NCBI GenBank assembly: GCA_020846935.1
Contig: JADLCY010000015.1
Span: forward strand, 1 to 64,000
DNA: 64,000 nucleotides
Origin: Gemmatimonadaceae bacterium
GTDB taxonomy: Bacteria; Gemmatimonadota; Gemmatimonadetes; Gemmatimonadales; Gemmatimonadaceae
Direction: 5' to 3'
The notes beneath the pieces are model-generated. The model was not told the DNA's origin. It searched no databases and saw only the letters and a list, made by a program, of their open reading frames with translations. The position numbers and the translations under genes are program-made. Below are positions 43,790-52,552 of the stretch, piece after piece. How positions within the stretch are numbered: position 1 is the stretch's first letter; each line of letters opens with the position of its first letter.

Positions 43790-44833
43790 TTACGCCGCCT
43801 TGCGCAGGGCGAGGCCAATGGGAAGCATGAGGAGCGGCGCGACTTCGTCGGTGACGAGGTTGTCGAGGGCGCCTTCGCGAATGCGGAGGTTGGCGAGCGG
43901 GTTCGCGAGTTCGACCGGGAGTCGCAGCCGCTGGCTGAGCGCCTGCGTGAGACCGGGGACGCGGGCGCCGCCGCCGCACAGGTACACGGCGCGCATCTGC
44001 GAGGCGTTGCGCGACGACGAGGCGAGGAACGCGGCGGCGCGCTCGACACCAACAGCGATCTCCTCGCCGCGATTCTCGATGACTGCGTCGAGGTGCGGCG
44101 AGCGATCGTAGCCCTGGAGGAGGCCATCGGCCTCGTCGGGACTCAGGCCGCGCTCGCGCTGCAGATCTTCGCGGAAGCGGCGCGTCCCCACCGTGAGGTC
44201 ACGGGTGAGGATCGGCACGCCGTCATCCATGATGTTGATGTTGGTGACTTCGTGCCCGATGTTGATCAGCCCGACGACGCCGTTCATGGCATCGGGGTGA
44301 TTGACCTCGAAGGCGTTATGCAGGGCGAAGGCGTCGACGTCGACGACGGCGGGCGTGAGGCCGGCGTCGGTGAGGAGGCGCATCTTGTTCTCGATCAGGT
44401 CGCGCTTGGCGGCAACGAGCAGCACGCTCATCTCCATGCCGTCGGCTTCGGGATCGAGGATCTGGAAGTCGAGCTCCACCGACTCCATGTCGAACGGCAC
44501 GTGCTGTTCGGCTTCCCAGCGCATCAGTTCGCGCGCCTGCTGTTCCTTCACGCGCTCGATCTGGATCTTCTTGATGATGACGTCGCGGCCACCGACCGCG
44601 GTGACAACATCGCGCGCCTTGAGACCTGCCTGTTCCATGGCGCTGCGGATCGCATCGGTGACGATGCCGGGGTCCATGACTTCGCCCTCGACGATCGCAT
44701 CGGCGAGCAGCGGCGCGATGACGACCTTCGCGAGTTCCGGTTCACCTCGACCGTGGTCGATCACGGCGATCTTGATGAGGCCCGAGCCGATGTCGAGCCC
44801 GATCGTGGACTTCTTGCGACCGAAGAGCGCCAT
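43790..44833 (-). CDS. pilM: type IV pilus assembly ATPase-fold protein PilM
   Basis: 347 residues from the ATG at 44833 (MALFGRKKSTIGLDIGSGLIK). Actin-like phosphate 1 loop TIGLDIGSGLIKIAV; VGLINIGHEVTNINIMDDGV is the phosphate 2 loop (20); GGGARVPGLTQAL is the adenosine motif. PilM is cytoplasmic and binds PilN. It opens pilMNOPQ. The 202 bases in front hold its promoter or continue the minor pilin transcript. Confidence 0.95.
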   Translation of the reverse strand: MALFGRKKSTIGLDIGSGLIKIAVIDHGRGEPELAKVVIAPLLADAIVEGEVMDPGIVTDAIRSAMEQAGLKARDVVTAVGGRDVIIKKIQIERVKEQQARELMRWEAEQHVPFDMESVELDFQILDPEADGMEMSVLLVAAKRDLIENKMRLLTDAGLTPAVVDVDAFALHNAFEVNHPDAMNGVVGLINIGHEVTNINIMDDGVPILTRDLTVGTRRFREDLQRERGLSPDEADGLLQGYDRSPHLDAVIENRGEEIAVGVERAAAFLASSSRNASQMRAVYLCGGGARVPGLTQALSQRLRLPVELANPLANLRIREGALDNLVTDEVAPLLMLPIGLALRKAA

Positions 44834-45035
44834 AACGTTGTGGGGTGAACGGAAGCTGTGCGTGCGATGGAGTCGAGCCGGACGTGCTGCGCGCGCGTGG
44901 GGCCTATCCGCCCGGCTGCGCTGCCATTCACACGACCGCCCCACCGTCGGCGTAACAGCAGATTGCGGCTGGCGTTGCGAAATCCCGGAGGCGTGCGTCA
45001 AATCACCAGTTGAGGGTGACTCGCCGCGGGCGGGG

Positions 45036-46166
45036 CTAGTGGAGCGGCGCCCAGGCGCGCCGTCGCACCGGAACCAGGGGCGCCCAGCGTCTCAGCGCGC
45101 CTAGAGCCGCGCAGCGCGACCAGCGCAGCGTGACGCCATCGAGGATCTCCGTGCCATCGCCCGCACCCGGGCGTGCGTCGCCGGCCAGCACGGCGCCATA
45201 CACCCTGCCTCCCCCCCGCCCGCTCCTCAGGTCGTCCCGGGTCACGATCACGCCGTGGAACTCGGCGCCGCCCGAGATCGTGAGATCGCCCTCCACGAGC
45301 AGCACGCCCTGCCCTCGGCCTCCGCGCAGTTCGAGGTCGCCCGTGGCATGCACCACCGGGGCGTGCCGCGCACAGGCCCCGGCGCCACGCGGCTCTCCCC
45401 AGTTTGTGGAGTCACTCGTATCGCATACGCCGACGCGCAGGGTGGGCGCGGGGGCCACGACAGCGCCCGGCGCGAGCGTCACGGTCGCGCGCGCCAGGAG
45501 CGATGCCCACGCGTTCCCGGTGTAGGTGCCAGCGAGGCCGGCCCGGGGATCGGGGTCGAGGGGTGGGATGCCGACCACGGTCCCGGCGCGTACGGTGCTG
45601 GTGTCAGGGACGGCGATACCCGCGACCGTGCCTGTGTCTGCACACCCGACACTCCAGGAGCCTGTGAGCGTATCGGTGCCGATCACGCGTCCGGTACCGG
45701 CCACGGTGACGGACTCGCGCGCCGAGAGCGCGGCAGCGCGATCGACCCAGTCCACGAGCTGTTGCCGGTACACGAGGCTAACCCGGCGTTGGGCATGGCC
45801 GGGGCTCGACGAGTCGGGGACGACACCCAGGGCGGTGATCCACCAGGCGATCGGCGAGATGCGCCGGCCGCGGACGATGGCCCATCCATCGCCGGCCGCG
45901 AGCTGTCTCGTGGGGATGGTGTCTCCCACGGCCATACTGTCGAAGTCGAAGCCGGCCCAGTCTCTCAGGATCGACCATGCCCCGGCGTCTGCCGCGGCCC
46001 CGGCGATGGTGATGCCGCGGTTCTCAACGCCTCGGCGCGCGTCGCCAAGGGCGATATGCACAGCTCCGGTGCTGAGCACGAGAAGCAGGAGGAGGACGCC
46101 AAGTACAGTGATGAGGGCCACGCCGCGTTTCGTGCTCGGGCGGCGGGCACGCGATGCGGTGGTCAT
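45036..46166 (-). CDS. PilX-like protein with polymer-like C-terminal domain
   Basis: 376 residues. Type IV pilin-like N-terminus RRGVALITVLGVLLLLLVLS: a Gly-Val-Ala-Leu motif after RR, followed by the helix, but without the usual Glu5, as in PilX. The rest is beta-rich with DLELRGGRGQGVLLVEGDL and GGAEFHGVIVTRDDL, repeating patterns like a right-handed beta-helix or polymer-forming cytoskeletal-type domain. It ends with a basic tail. It overlaps the PilW-like gene by 4 bp. Confidence 0.75.
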   Translation of the reverse strand: MTTASRARRPSTKRGVALITVLGVLLLLLVLSTGAVHIALGDARRGVENRGITIAGAAADAGAWSILRDWAGFDFDSMAVGDTIPTRQLAAGDGWAIVRGRRISPIAWWITALGVVPDSSSPGHAQRRVSLVYRQQLVDWVDRAAALSARESVTVAGTGRVIGTDTLTGSWSVGCADTGTVAGIAVPDTSTVRAGTVVGIPPLDPDPRAGLAGTYTGNAWASLLARATVTLAPGAVVAPAPTLRVGVCDTSDSTNWGEPRGAGACARHAPVVHATGDLELRGGRGQGVLLVEGDLTISGGAEFHGVIVTRDDLRSGRGGGRVYGAVLAGDARPGAGDGTEILDGVTLRWSRCAALGALRRWAPLVPVRRRAWAPLH

Positions 46167-47095
46167 GGGCGATTGCGCAGCGCGAGGATGACACTCAGGG
46201 ATTCGGTGACCGACGGCCGGCCTCCCGGGAGTGGTCGCAGGTTGCGGCGAGTTGGTGCCTGGATGTCGATGCCGATGGCGGCCACGCGGGTGGAGTCAGC
46301 GCGGAAGAGCGAGTCGAGCCAGCGCAACTTGAGTCCTGCGGCGCGCGGTGGAGCGAGCGGACCGGCGGCGGGTTGGACGGTGGCCCACCCTGCCGGGGCG
46401 TTGAACTCGGTGACGCCGAGCATCCAGTCAGGAGTGGAGAGGTAGAGGAGGAACCGGCGCGGGCGCAGGATGCGTACAGGCGCCCCAATGGCGGCGGCGG
46501 TTGCGGGCGGCACGAGATCGAGTCTCCAGGCGGGCGTGGCCGCATCGCGCACGGCGTCGGCGAGTTGCCCTCCGACGCAGCCGCCGGAGCTGGTGCCGAC
46601 ACCAACGATGGCGTGCCGGTTCCAGCGATCGTCCGCTGAGGTGCGGCTGGCAGCGTCATCGAGCAGGACGAGGACGTCGCCGACCTGTGGGGCGCTGGTG
46701 TAGCCAGCGAGGTCGACCCCGCTGATGAGGGGAGCGCGGGGGAGCATGAGGGCGCCGGACGTTTCGCGGCAGGCGACGGCTGCTGCGACGGTGGCGGACC
46801 ATGTGAGCGCGGAATCGCCGAGCGTGAGGAGATCGCCGTCTGCGGGGGAGGCCGCCGAGGGTAGCGCGGTGAGGATGCGTAGCGCGGCGTCGACCTGGGC
46901 GTGCTGTTCGGCCACGAGGGTGGTGCGCTCATACCAGCGCGTGCTGGACGCGAGTGCGCGGAGGCACGCGGTGGCGACCGCACCGAAGACCGAGAGCGCG
47001 ACGAGCAGTTCTGCGAGGGAGGTGCCGCGGCGCGCGCGGTGACGGTGGCGCGGGCTGCGCGGGACGGCGCGAAGGAGCGATCCGGGCCTGGTCAT
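46163..47095 (-). CDS. PilW-like minor pilin
   Basis: 310 residues from the ATG at 47095, chosen because it overlaps the previous stop in ATGA. The prepilin cleavage site is RRG-TSLAELLVALSVFGAV, with Glu at position 5 of the mature protein. The globular domain is large, as in PilW (GspJ-like), with a Cys pair likely in TACLRAL and VACRETSG. It belongs to the tip complex that starts pilus assembly. Confidence 0.8.
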   Translation of the reverse strand: MTRPGSLLRAVPRSPRHRHRARRGTSLAELLVALSVFGAVATACLRALASSTRWYERTTLVAEQHAQVDAALRILTALPSAASPADGDLLTLGDSALTWSATVAAAVACRETSGALMLPRAPLISGVDLAGYTSAPQVGDVLVLLDDAASRTSADDRWNRHAIVGVGTSSGGCVGGQLADAVRDAATPAWRLDLVPPATAAAIGAPVRILRPRRFLLYLSTPDWMLGVTEFNAPAGWATVQPAAGPLAPPRAAGLKLRWLDSLFRADSTRVAAIGIDIQAPTRRNLRPLPGGRPSVTESLSVILALRNRP

Positions 47096-47442
47096 GGGCA
47101 TGGCCGGACGGACTCGATGCGCCACGGGATGCCGCCGGTGGGGACGGCGCTGAGCGTGATGGTGGCGACGGTGGTTGTTGGGGCAACGCGCCAGGCGAGG
47201 GTACCGGACGGGGTGACCGCGCTACCGGACGCAAGGGTCGCGCACGGAACGGTGCGGAGCGAGTCGAGTGTGGAGGTAGCGGCGATGGCGAGGAGGCGGC
47301 GCCATTGGACGCGGGAGGCGAGCGCGGTGGCTTTGGCCTGGACCGCGAGCGTGGCGGAGATCGCGGAGACGAGGAGGGTGACCGCGACGAGGACTTCGAT
47401 GGTGGTGAGGCCGGCGTGGCGCGGGCGGGTTGCGGGTCGCAT
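47092..47442 (-). CDS. PilV-like minor pilin
   Basis: 116 residues. The cleavage site is RHAG-LTTIEVLVAVTLLVSAI, with Glu5. A short globular domain with VPCATLAS and the C-terminal SVRPCP gives a possible disulfide. It resembles PilV/GspI. It heads the minor pilin operon; CGTTAGGC lies just upstream. Confidence 0.8.
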   Translation of the reverse strand: MRPATRPRHAGLTTIEVLVAVTLLVSAISATLAVQAKATALASRVQWRRLLAIAATSTLDSLRTVPCATLASGSAVTPSGTLAWRVAPTTTVATITLSAVPTGGIPWRIESVRPCP

Positions 47443-47720
47443 GGGGCAACGTTAGGCATGGCGCCCGCTGCGCGCGTCATCATCCTGTCCCGACCTGAAC
47501 CGATTCGTCGCCGTGGGCGTCAGCCCGCTCGGGGAGCCGGCATCTTCACGGGCAAAGCTGACGAAAGGCCGCGCCACCTCCCGCCCAATCACGCAACTGG
47601 GTGAGTTTGGTATGACGCCACGCTGCGGACGCGCGGCGCTGATGCTTGCTCGCGCTCTGTCGATGCAAGCCCGGAAGTCCCCTTCAAGTGGACGGTGCGG
47701 TCCATGGTGTCGCCAAACGC
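47443..47720. other. intergenic region between pilA terminator and minor pilins
   Basis: No gene is supported. On the plus strand GGGCAAAGCTGACGAAAGG near 47550 resembles half of a GEMM/c-di-GMP riboswitch core, but the second half is missing and it is on the wrong strand for the pil genes. The promoter of the minor pilin genes must be in this stretch. Confidence 0.35.
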
Positions 47721-47756
47721 CAAAGGGCGGCGATCCGTCCGGATCACCGCCCTCTG
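47721..47756 (-). terminator. pilA terminator
   Basis: CAAAGGGCGGCGATCC (47721-47736), loop GTCC, GGATCACCGCCCTCTG (47741-47756). Read as minus-strand RNA the two mismatches become G-U pairs, so all 16 pairs form, while on the plus strand they would be A-C mismatches. This shows it belongs to pilA, whose stop is 45 bases before. A GGCGTTTGG tail follows. Confidence 0.8.
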
Positions 47757-47801
47757 GGCACCGCTGGAGATCACCCCAGCGTTACATCACGTGCGCCGTT
47801 G

Positions 47802-48212
47802 TTACGGCGTGCACTTGGGCTCGGCTTCCACGGTCGCCGGCGCAAGCACCGTCGGGCCGACGAAGATCGCGCAAGTCTTGGTGGTGGCCGTGTGCGTCGT
47901 GCTGGCCGTCCAGCCCGTGCCGCCCGTGGCGCTTGCGGCCACCGTCACGCCAGCCGACGGAACGAAGCCGTTGAGCGAAGCGGTACCGCCCGAGGTGTTG
48001 CTCGCCGTTCCGCTGGTGTAGACCTGGTTGTCGGCGAAGTACGACTCCTGCGTGGTCGCCATGTTGCGAAGGTCCGACTTCATCGAGGCGAGGTAGGCCT
48101 TCTCCTTGGTGTTCGCGAACTTCGGGATCGCGATCGCGGCCAGGATGCCGATGATGACGACGACGATGAGGAGTTCGATCAGGGTGAAGCCCTTCCGAGT
48201 CGTGTTGCGCAT
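47802..48212 (-). CDS. pilA: major type IV pilin
   Basis: 136 residues. Prepilin leader MRNTTRKG of eight residues, then FTLIELLIVVVIIGILAAIA, the class IVa hallmark with Glu5. The mature protein is 128 residues. From residue 65 to 112 it is unusually rich in Ser, Thr, Gly and Ala (SGTASNTSGGTASL, TGWTASTTHTATTKT), a good target for O-glycosylation. Two Cys (TTKTCAI and EPKCTP) should form the C-terminal disulfide loop. It has its own terminator and a candidate sigma-54 promoter. Confidence 0.95.
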   Translation of the reverse strand: MRNTTRKGFTLIELLIVVVIIGILAAIAIPKFANTKEKAYLASMKSDLRNMATTQESYFADNQVYTSGTASNTSGGTASLNGFVPSAGVTVAASATGGTGWTASTTHTATTKTCAIFVGPTVLAPATVEAEPKCTP

Positions 48213-48280
48213 GGTGTCTCCGGGTGCCGGTTGAGTTGGTGAGTGGTGCGCCTTGCAGGTGCCTTGCTCGATCGGGTAGT

Positions 48281-48298
48281 TAGGCAATCGGTGGACCA
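48281..48298 (-). promoter_or_regulatory. candidate sigma-54 promoter of pilA
   Basis: The minus strand reads TGGTCC-ACCGA-TTGC: GG at 48297-48296 and GC at 48285-48284, exactly 10 bases apart, as required for -24/-12 elements. The -12 half TTGC is perfect; the -24 half has one or two mismatches to TGGCAC. Transcription would start near 48272, giving a leader of about 60 bases. Confidence 0.45.
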
Positions 48299-48678
48299 GA
48301 AGCCGTCTGACCTGTTGAACCGATTGTGCCGCAACAGCTTGGACGTTTCGTTGGACTGCCAGCAGACCGCGAGCGAGGTGCCGATTTGCGCGCTGTCTTG
48401 CAGTCTGCCACACGCCCAACCCCGTCGTGGCTCCCCTCACCACCCTCATGCCTCACGTGCCCGATCGAACCCGCCGACCTGTCTCAGGCACCCTCAGGAC
48501 GCTCGGCGCGGAATCGAGGTAACTCGCTGTGCGGGCTGCTTTTCCGCTTTGTGATGCGGCGCACCGAGTCGCCGATCGCGACGAGCGATCGAAGGCACGC
48601 TCGACGAGGTGCCCAAAGGACACGTGGGCAGAAGACACCACGCGCATGGTGCGACTTCGAGCGAAATGACCGATCTCT
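48299..48678. other. upstream regulatory region of pilA, no gene
   Basis: No convincing gene. The stretch is long enough for activator sites of a PilR-like protein upstream of the sigma-54 promoter; I cannot identify a clear repeated site. Confidence 0.3.
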
Positions 48679-48711
48679 GCGAGTGGCGCGACGTCCCGCC
48701 GACGCACTCGC
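48679..48711 (-). terminator. possible terminator of the glycosyltransferase operon
   Basis: GCGAGTG (48679-48685) pairs with CACTCGC (48705-48711), 9 bases after the GT2 stop on the minus strand. Large loop of 19 bases with possible inner pairs; no T run. Confidence 0.3.
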
Positions 48712-48720
48712 TCTCGCGCC

Positions 48721-49500
48721 CTACCTGGGCGGGAACAGGTTGAAGCGCACGATGTGCCAGAAGGCGGCCACGCCATCCTTCCAGTTGATCTTCTTGCCTT
48801 CGGCGTAAGTGCGTCCCGAATACGAGATCGGCACCTCATAGATGCGGACGCGCGCGGCCGACAAGCGCGCCGTGACCTCGGGTTCGAACCCGAAGCGATC
48901 CGACGTCAACGTCAGGGAGCGCGCCACCTCGCCGCGGATCGCCTTGTAGCAGGTCTCCATGTCGGTGAGGTTCAGGTTCGTGAACATGTTGCTCGTGAGC
49001 GTGAGCAGCATGTTGCCGACCGAATGCCAGTAGTACAGCACACGGTGCGGCCCGCTGAGGAAGCGCGAGCCGAAGACCGCGTCCGCCTTGCCATCGATGA
49101 TCGGCTCGAGCAGTTGCGGCCAGTCTGCCGGGTCGTACTCGAGATCCGCGTCCTGGACGATGACCACGTTGCCCGTGCTTGCCTGCAGCGCCGTGCGGAT
49201 GGCGAACCCCTTGCCGCGGTTGACGGGCTGGTGGATGAGGACGTCGATCAGGCCCTCGTCGCGCAGCTGGTCGAGGATCTGTGTGGTGCCATCGGTCGAG
49301 CAGTCGTTGACGCAGATGACCTGCTTGCGCACCGGCACCGCGTGCACCTGGTCAAGGATCAGCCGGATGGTGTTCTTCTCGTTGTAGACGGGAATGAGCA
49401 CCGACAGCACGAGTTCATCGGCGGCAATCGGCGTGCGGCCGCGCATGCGCGGCGTGCTGCCTTCCGTGAAGCCCAGGGTGGGCGCAGGGGACATGGTCAT
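48721..49500 (-). CDS. GT2 glycosyltransferase, DPM1/polyprenyl-phosphate sugar synthase-like
   Basis: 259 residues, soluble. GT-A fold: LSVLIPVYNEKNTI, VNDCSTDGT, NRGKGFAIRTAL, then QDADLEYDPADWPQLLEPI, with the DAD metal site as in dolichol-phosphate mannose synthase, and VFGSRFLSG. No membrane segments, like eukaryotic DPM1. It probably loads mannose or another hexose onto undecaprenyl phosphate for the GT-C proteins encoded just upstream. Start overlaps the upstream GT39 stop by 4 bp. A later start (MSPAP at 49494) is also possible. Confidence 0.85.
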   Translation of the reverse strand: MTMSPAPTLGFTEGSTPRMRGRTPIAADELVLSVLIPVYNEKNTIRLILDQVHAVPVRKQVICVNDCSTDGTTQILDQLRDEGLIDVLIHQPVNRGKGFAIRTALQASTGNVVIVQDADLEYDPADWPQLLEPIIDGKADAVFGSRFLSGPHRVLYYWHSVGNMLLTLTSNMFTNLNLTDMETCYKAIRGEVARSLTLTSDRFGFEPEVTARLSAARVRIYEVPISYSGRTYAEGKKINWKDGVAAFWHIVRFNLFPPR

Positions 49501-51113
49501 GGTGTCGTGCGTTGGTAGATCAGGACGTCGGGGGTGCGACCGACGAAGGTGAGCATGGAATCCGGCCCCGAGGCGAGGGTCGACGCGGTTCGGACTCCTT
49601 GCTGTGATCCGACGATGAACCAGGCAGGACGGTACGCGGCGAAGATCTCCCGCGCCACCGTTGCATCTTGAGCGTCGGTGAGGGGCGCGAGCCGCTGAGC
49701 GGGCCGGAACGTGGATGTTGGAACGGCCTTTCGGTGGGCGTACAGGTAGACGATGAGGTCGTCTTCGGTGGAGAGGACGTCGGTGGAGTCTGTATACCGA
49801 GCCGCCCACTCGACGATGGGCCGAGCGCGTTTGCCGGCATCCCGCTGGACAGAGACCCACCATTTTCGGGAGTAGCCCATCGCATTGTACCAGCCTGACC
49901 CGCCCACAAAGGCCGCCACGGCCAAGGCGAGTGCCACGATAGCACCTGTGGAAACGGGGCCTGCGGGTAACCTCGCCGCTGAGTGCCAGACGGCGAGCAC
50001 GCCGCTGCCCACGAGGAGCGGCCAAAGTGGCCACACGGCAAGCACGAATCGGGCAGGTTCGAAGGGCCAGGCCATGATGACCAACGTATAGAAGACCAGA
50101 AACAGCAGGGATACCGGGGCAACGCGCAGGAATCGTTTCATTCCCAGGAGCGCGAACGACAGGACGATCGCCATGACCACCGCGCGCGGCCACCGCGCCA
50201 CCACCGGGAGGAAGTAGTAGCTCAGCATGGCCTCGAGCTCGGTGGCGTTCCGGCGCAGGACAGCGAGCGCAAACTCCGCGCCGCCAAGGCGGTAGCCCTC
50301 GACAAGCCAGCCCCCGTACGACCCGAACTTGCCGACCAGGACGGGAGCGACCTCGTGCTGGTGCGCCCCGACCCAGAGCTGCCAGGGCGTCAGAACGGCA
50401 AGGGCCACGGCGCCCAGGGTCAGGGCGCCCGCCCAGCGTCGGCGCCACAGCATGACCAGCCCGGCGGCAGGGACCGCGAACACCCCGATGGTGCGAACGA
50501 GGGCGAGCGCGCCCAGCAGTGCGCCGGCGACCGCGGCGTCCCTCGCACGTCCGGTCTCTGCCGCGCGTTCAGCCCGGAGCAGCGTGGGGAACAGCAGAGC
50601 AAGGAACATGGGCTCCGACATCACGACGCCGGTGACGAGCAGGACCACGATGGAGAGCGTACCGATGATGGCGACGGCGGCGGCCACCGTGACCGGTGCC
50701 GCGAACCGTTGCCGCGCATACCGAAAGGCGCCGAGCGCCGCGGCCGCGAGCAGGCCCGCGTTGACAAACTTGAAGAGAACGATGTTGTCGGGGAACGATG
50801 GCCAGAGCTTCCAGAGACCGGCCAGGAGCAGCGGGTAGCCGGGCGGAAAGTGGGTTGCGTTAGGCTCTCCTGGCAGATTGAGGAAGCGGTAGCCCTTCCC
50901 CTCCGCAAGAGACTTGGCGAGTACGGTGTACATCGCATCGTCCTGGAACGCGCCGACTGGCCACGGAGTGACGGTGAGGATCGCGACGCCGAGTACCAGG
51001 ACGGCGAGCAGCACCATCGTCAGTTTCTCTGATGGCAAAGGGACGCGCGCCAGGCGCGCGCTCCACATGCGGCGTGTTTCTGCTGCGGTCGACCCGACGT
51101 CAGACGGCGTCAT
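49497..51113 (-). CDS. GT39/ArnT-like membrane glycosyltransferase (1)
   Basis: 538 residues with about 11 hydrophobic segments. The first periplasmic loop has the catalytic acidic pair in GAFQDDAMYTVLAKSLAEG and FPPGYPLLLAGLW, as in PMT/ArnT GT-C enzymes that use lipid-linked sugars. The C-terminal 100 residues are periplasmic. It is a paralog of the protein at 52549-54096 (same QDD, LAEG-GYR-LNLPG, PPGYP blocks). Overlaps both neighbours by 4 bp. Confidence 0.85.
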   Translation of the reverse strand: MTPSDVGSTAAETRRMWSARLARVPLPSEKLTMVLLAVLVLGVAILTVTPWPVGAFQDDAMYTVLAKSLAEGKGYRFLNLPGEPNATHFPPGYPLLLAGLWKLWPSFPDNIVLFKFVNAGLLAAAALGAFRYARQRFAAPVTVAAAVAIIGTLSIVVLLVTGVVMSEPMFLALLFPTLLRAERAAETGRARDAAVAGALLGALALVRTIGVFAVPAAGLVMLWRRRWAGALTLGAVALAVLTPWQLWVGAHQHEVAPVLVGKFGSYGGWLVEGYRLGGAEFALAVLRRNATELEAMLSYYFLPVVARWPRAVVMAIVLSFALLGMKRFLRVAPVSLLFLVFYTLVIMAWPFEPARFVLAVWPLWPLLVGSGVLAVWHSAARLPAGPVSTGAIVALALAVAAFVGGSGWYNAMGYSRKWWVSVQRDAGKRARPIVEWAARYTDSTDVLSTEDDLIVYLYAHRKAVPTSTFRPAQRLAPLTDAQDATVAREIFAAYRPAWFIVGSQQGVRTASTLASGPDSMLTFVGRTPDVLIYQRTTP

Positions 51114-52552
51114 CGCGACTTTCGCTCCTGCTCGATCGCGGTTGCCGACTCGATCAGGCGCTGACCCTCATCGTGTCGGCCGAGCTCGAGCGCCAGCGCA
51201 CCCGCCTCGCGAAGCAGCGTGGCATCCCGGTCGTAGATCCGCCGGGCGATGGTGAACTCGCGGTCCGCGGCGCTGACGTCGTTCGCCGCGCGCATGGCGC
51301 GCGCCGCGACCCAGTGGCCGCGGTAGGACTCCGGGTGCTGGGTAACGAGCGCAATGGCGTGGGTGCGGGCATCGCGCCACGTCGGCGTGCGCTGCCATGT
51401 GATCGACGCCAATCCGATCAGGACAGCGCACAGCAGTGCGACCGTCGGGCGCTGTCGCGCCGGCGGCACCTTCTCCGCCATCACACCGACGACCAGCGCC
51501 AGTCCAACACTCGGCAAGTACAACGTTCGCTCGGCGAGCGCCACGCCGGTGGGGAACAGCACGTTGGACGCGGGTGCGAGCGCGACCACAATCCACGCGA
51601 GCCCCAGCGCGAGCGCGGGCCAGCGCCGCCATGTGAGTGCGAGACACACGAGGAACGCGACGACGACGCCTGCGCCCAGCAGCACGGCTGGCGTGATCGA
51701 AGACGCGGTCACGATCACGTCCGGCTCATAGTCCGAGGAAAGTCGGGTCGGCACGACCAGCAGGCGCACATAGTGCGGAACGATACTCAGTACGGTCAGG
51801 AGCCGCGTCGACGCATCGTGATCGAGGAAGACCGCGGACGTGACGTGCCATGGTGTGCCGGCGAGTGCGTAGCGCATGAGGAGCACCCAGGCCGCAGCAA
51901 CGGCAGCGTACGCTCCGTACAGTCGAGCGCGTTCGCGAAGCGCGCGCCGCCAGTCCGGTGTTCCCAGCCGATCGACGAGCAGCGCGAGGAACGGGACCAT
52001 GATCGCGCTCTCCTTGGAGGCGAGCGCCGCGGCGAACAGTGGAACCGCCGCAAGGGAAGCCCGGCGATGTGCAAGCACGGCGCCCACCCCGAATGCGGCA
52101 GCCATCAGCTCGAGCCGGCCAACGACGTTGGCCACAGCCTCCACGTGGACGGGATGCACGGCGAAGATCACCGCCGCGAGCACGGCGAATGCTGGCGCCA
52201 TGCACGTCAGAGCCAGGCGGTGGACAAGCACGACCACGGCGGCGTGCCACGCAACGTTCACGACATGGAACCACGCCGCACGATTGCCCGCGATCGCATG
52301 GTCGAGCGCAAACGAGACGATGCCTAACGGGCGATACTGCCCTCCCCCCACGGCCGACGGCCAGTAGGGCTGGACGAACGCGCGCCACGCGGTCGCCGGA
52401 TCCTGCACCAGCGGGTTGTGGAGGATGATGCCCGGATCATCGAGGACGAAGCCGTTGCGCCACGCGTTGGCGTAGGCCATCGTGGCCACGAGCGCGACGG
52501 CCAGCGACGCGGAACGGGCAGCGAAGGGACTGGCCGGGAGCGCGGCGCTCAT
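51110..52552 (-). CDS. TMTC-like membrane protein with TPR
   Basis: 480 residues. About 10 hydrophobic segments, then a soluble TPR-like end (residues about 405-475). The first loop reads NGFVLDDPGIILHNPL with the DD pair, then YRPLGIVSFALDH, HPVHVEAVANVVGRLELMAA and ASKESAIM, which are the hallmarks of TMTC/DUF1736 proteins. Eukaryotic TMTC1-4 are ER O-mannosyltransferases that use dolichol-phosphate mannose. The TPR part is short. It sits between two GT39 genes, overlapping each by 4 bp. Confidence 0.8.
   Translation of the reverse strand: MSAALPASPFAARSASLAVALVATMAYANAWRNGFVLDDPGIILHNPLVQDPATAWRAFVQPYWPSAVGGGQYRPLGIVSFALDHAIAGNRAAWFHVVNVAWHAAVVVLVHRLALTCMAPAFAVLAAVIFAVHPVHVEAVANVVGRLELMAAAFGVGAVLAHRRASLAAVPLFAAALASKESAIMVPFLALLVDRLGTPDWRRALRERARLYGAYAAVAAAWVLLMRYALAGTPWHVTSAVFLDHDASTRLLTVLSIVPHYVRLLVVPTRLSSDYEPDVIVTASSITPAVLLGAGVVVAFLVCLALTWRRWPALALGLAWIVVALAPASNVLFPTGVALAERTLYLPSVGLALVVGVMAEKVPPARQRPTVALLCAVLIGLASITWQRTPTWRDARTHAIALVTQHPESYRGHWVAARAMRAANDVSAADREFTIARRIYDRDATLLREAGALALELGRHDEGQRLIESATAIEQERKSR

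Noticed and set aside
47545-47570. GGGCAAAGCTGACGAAAGG resembling part of a GEMM (c-di-GMP) riboswitch
   Set aside because: The complementary arm and the second conserved GACGCAAAGCC block are absent, and the strand is opposite to the pil genes.
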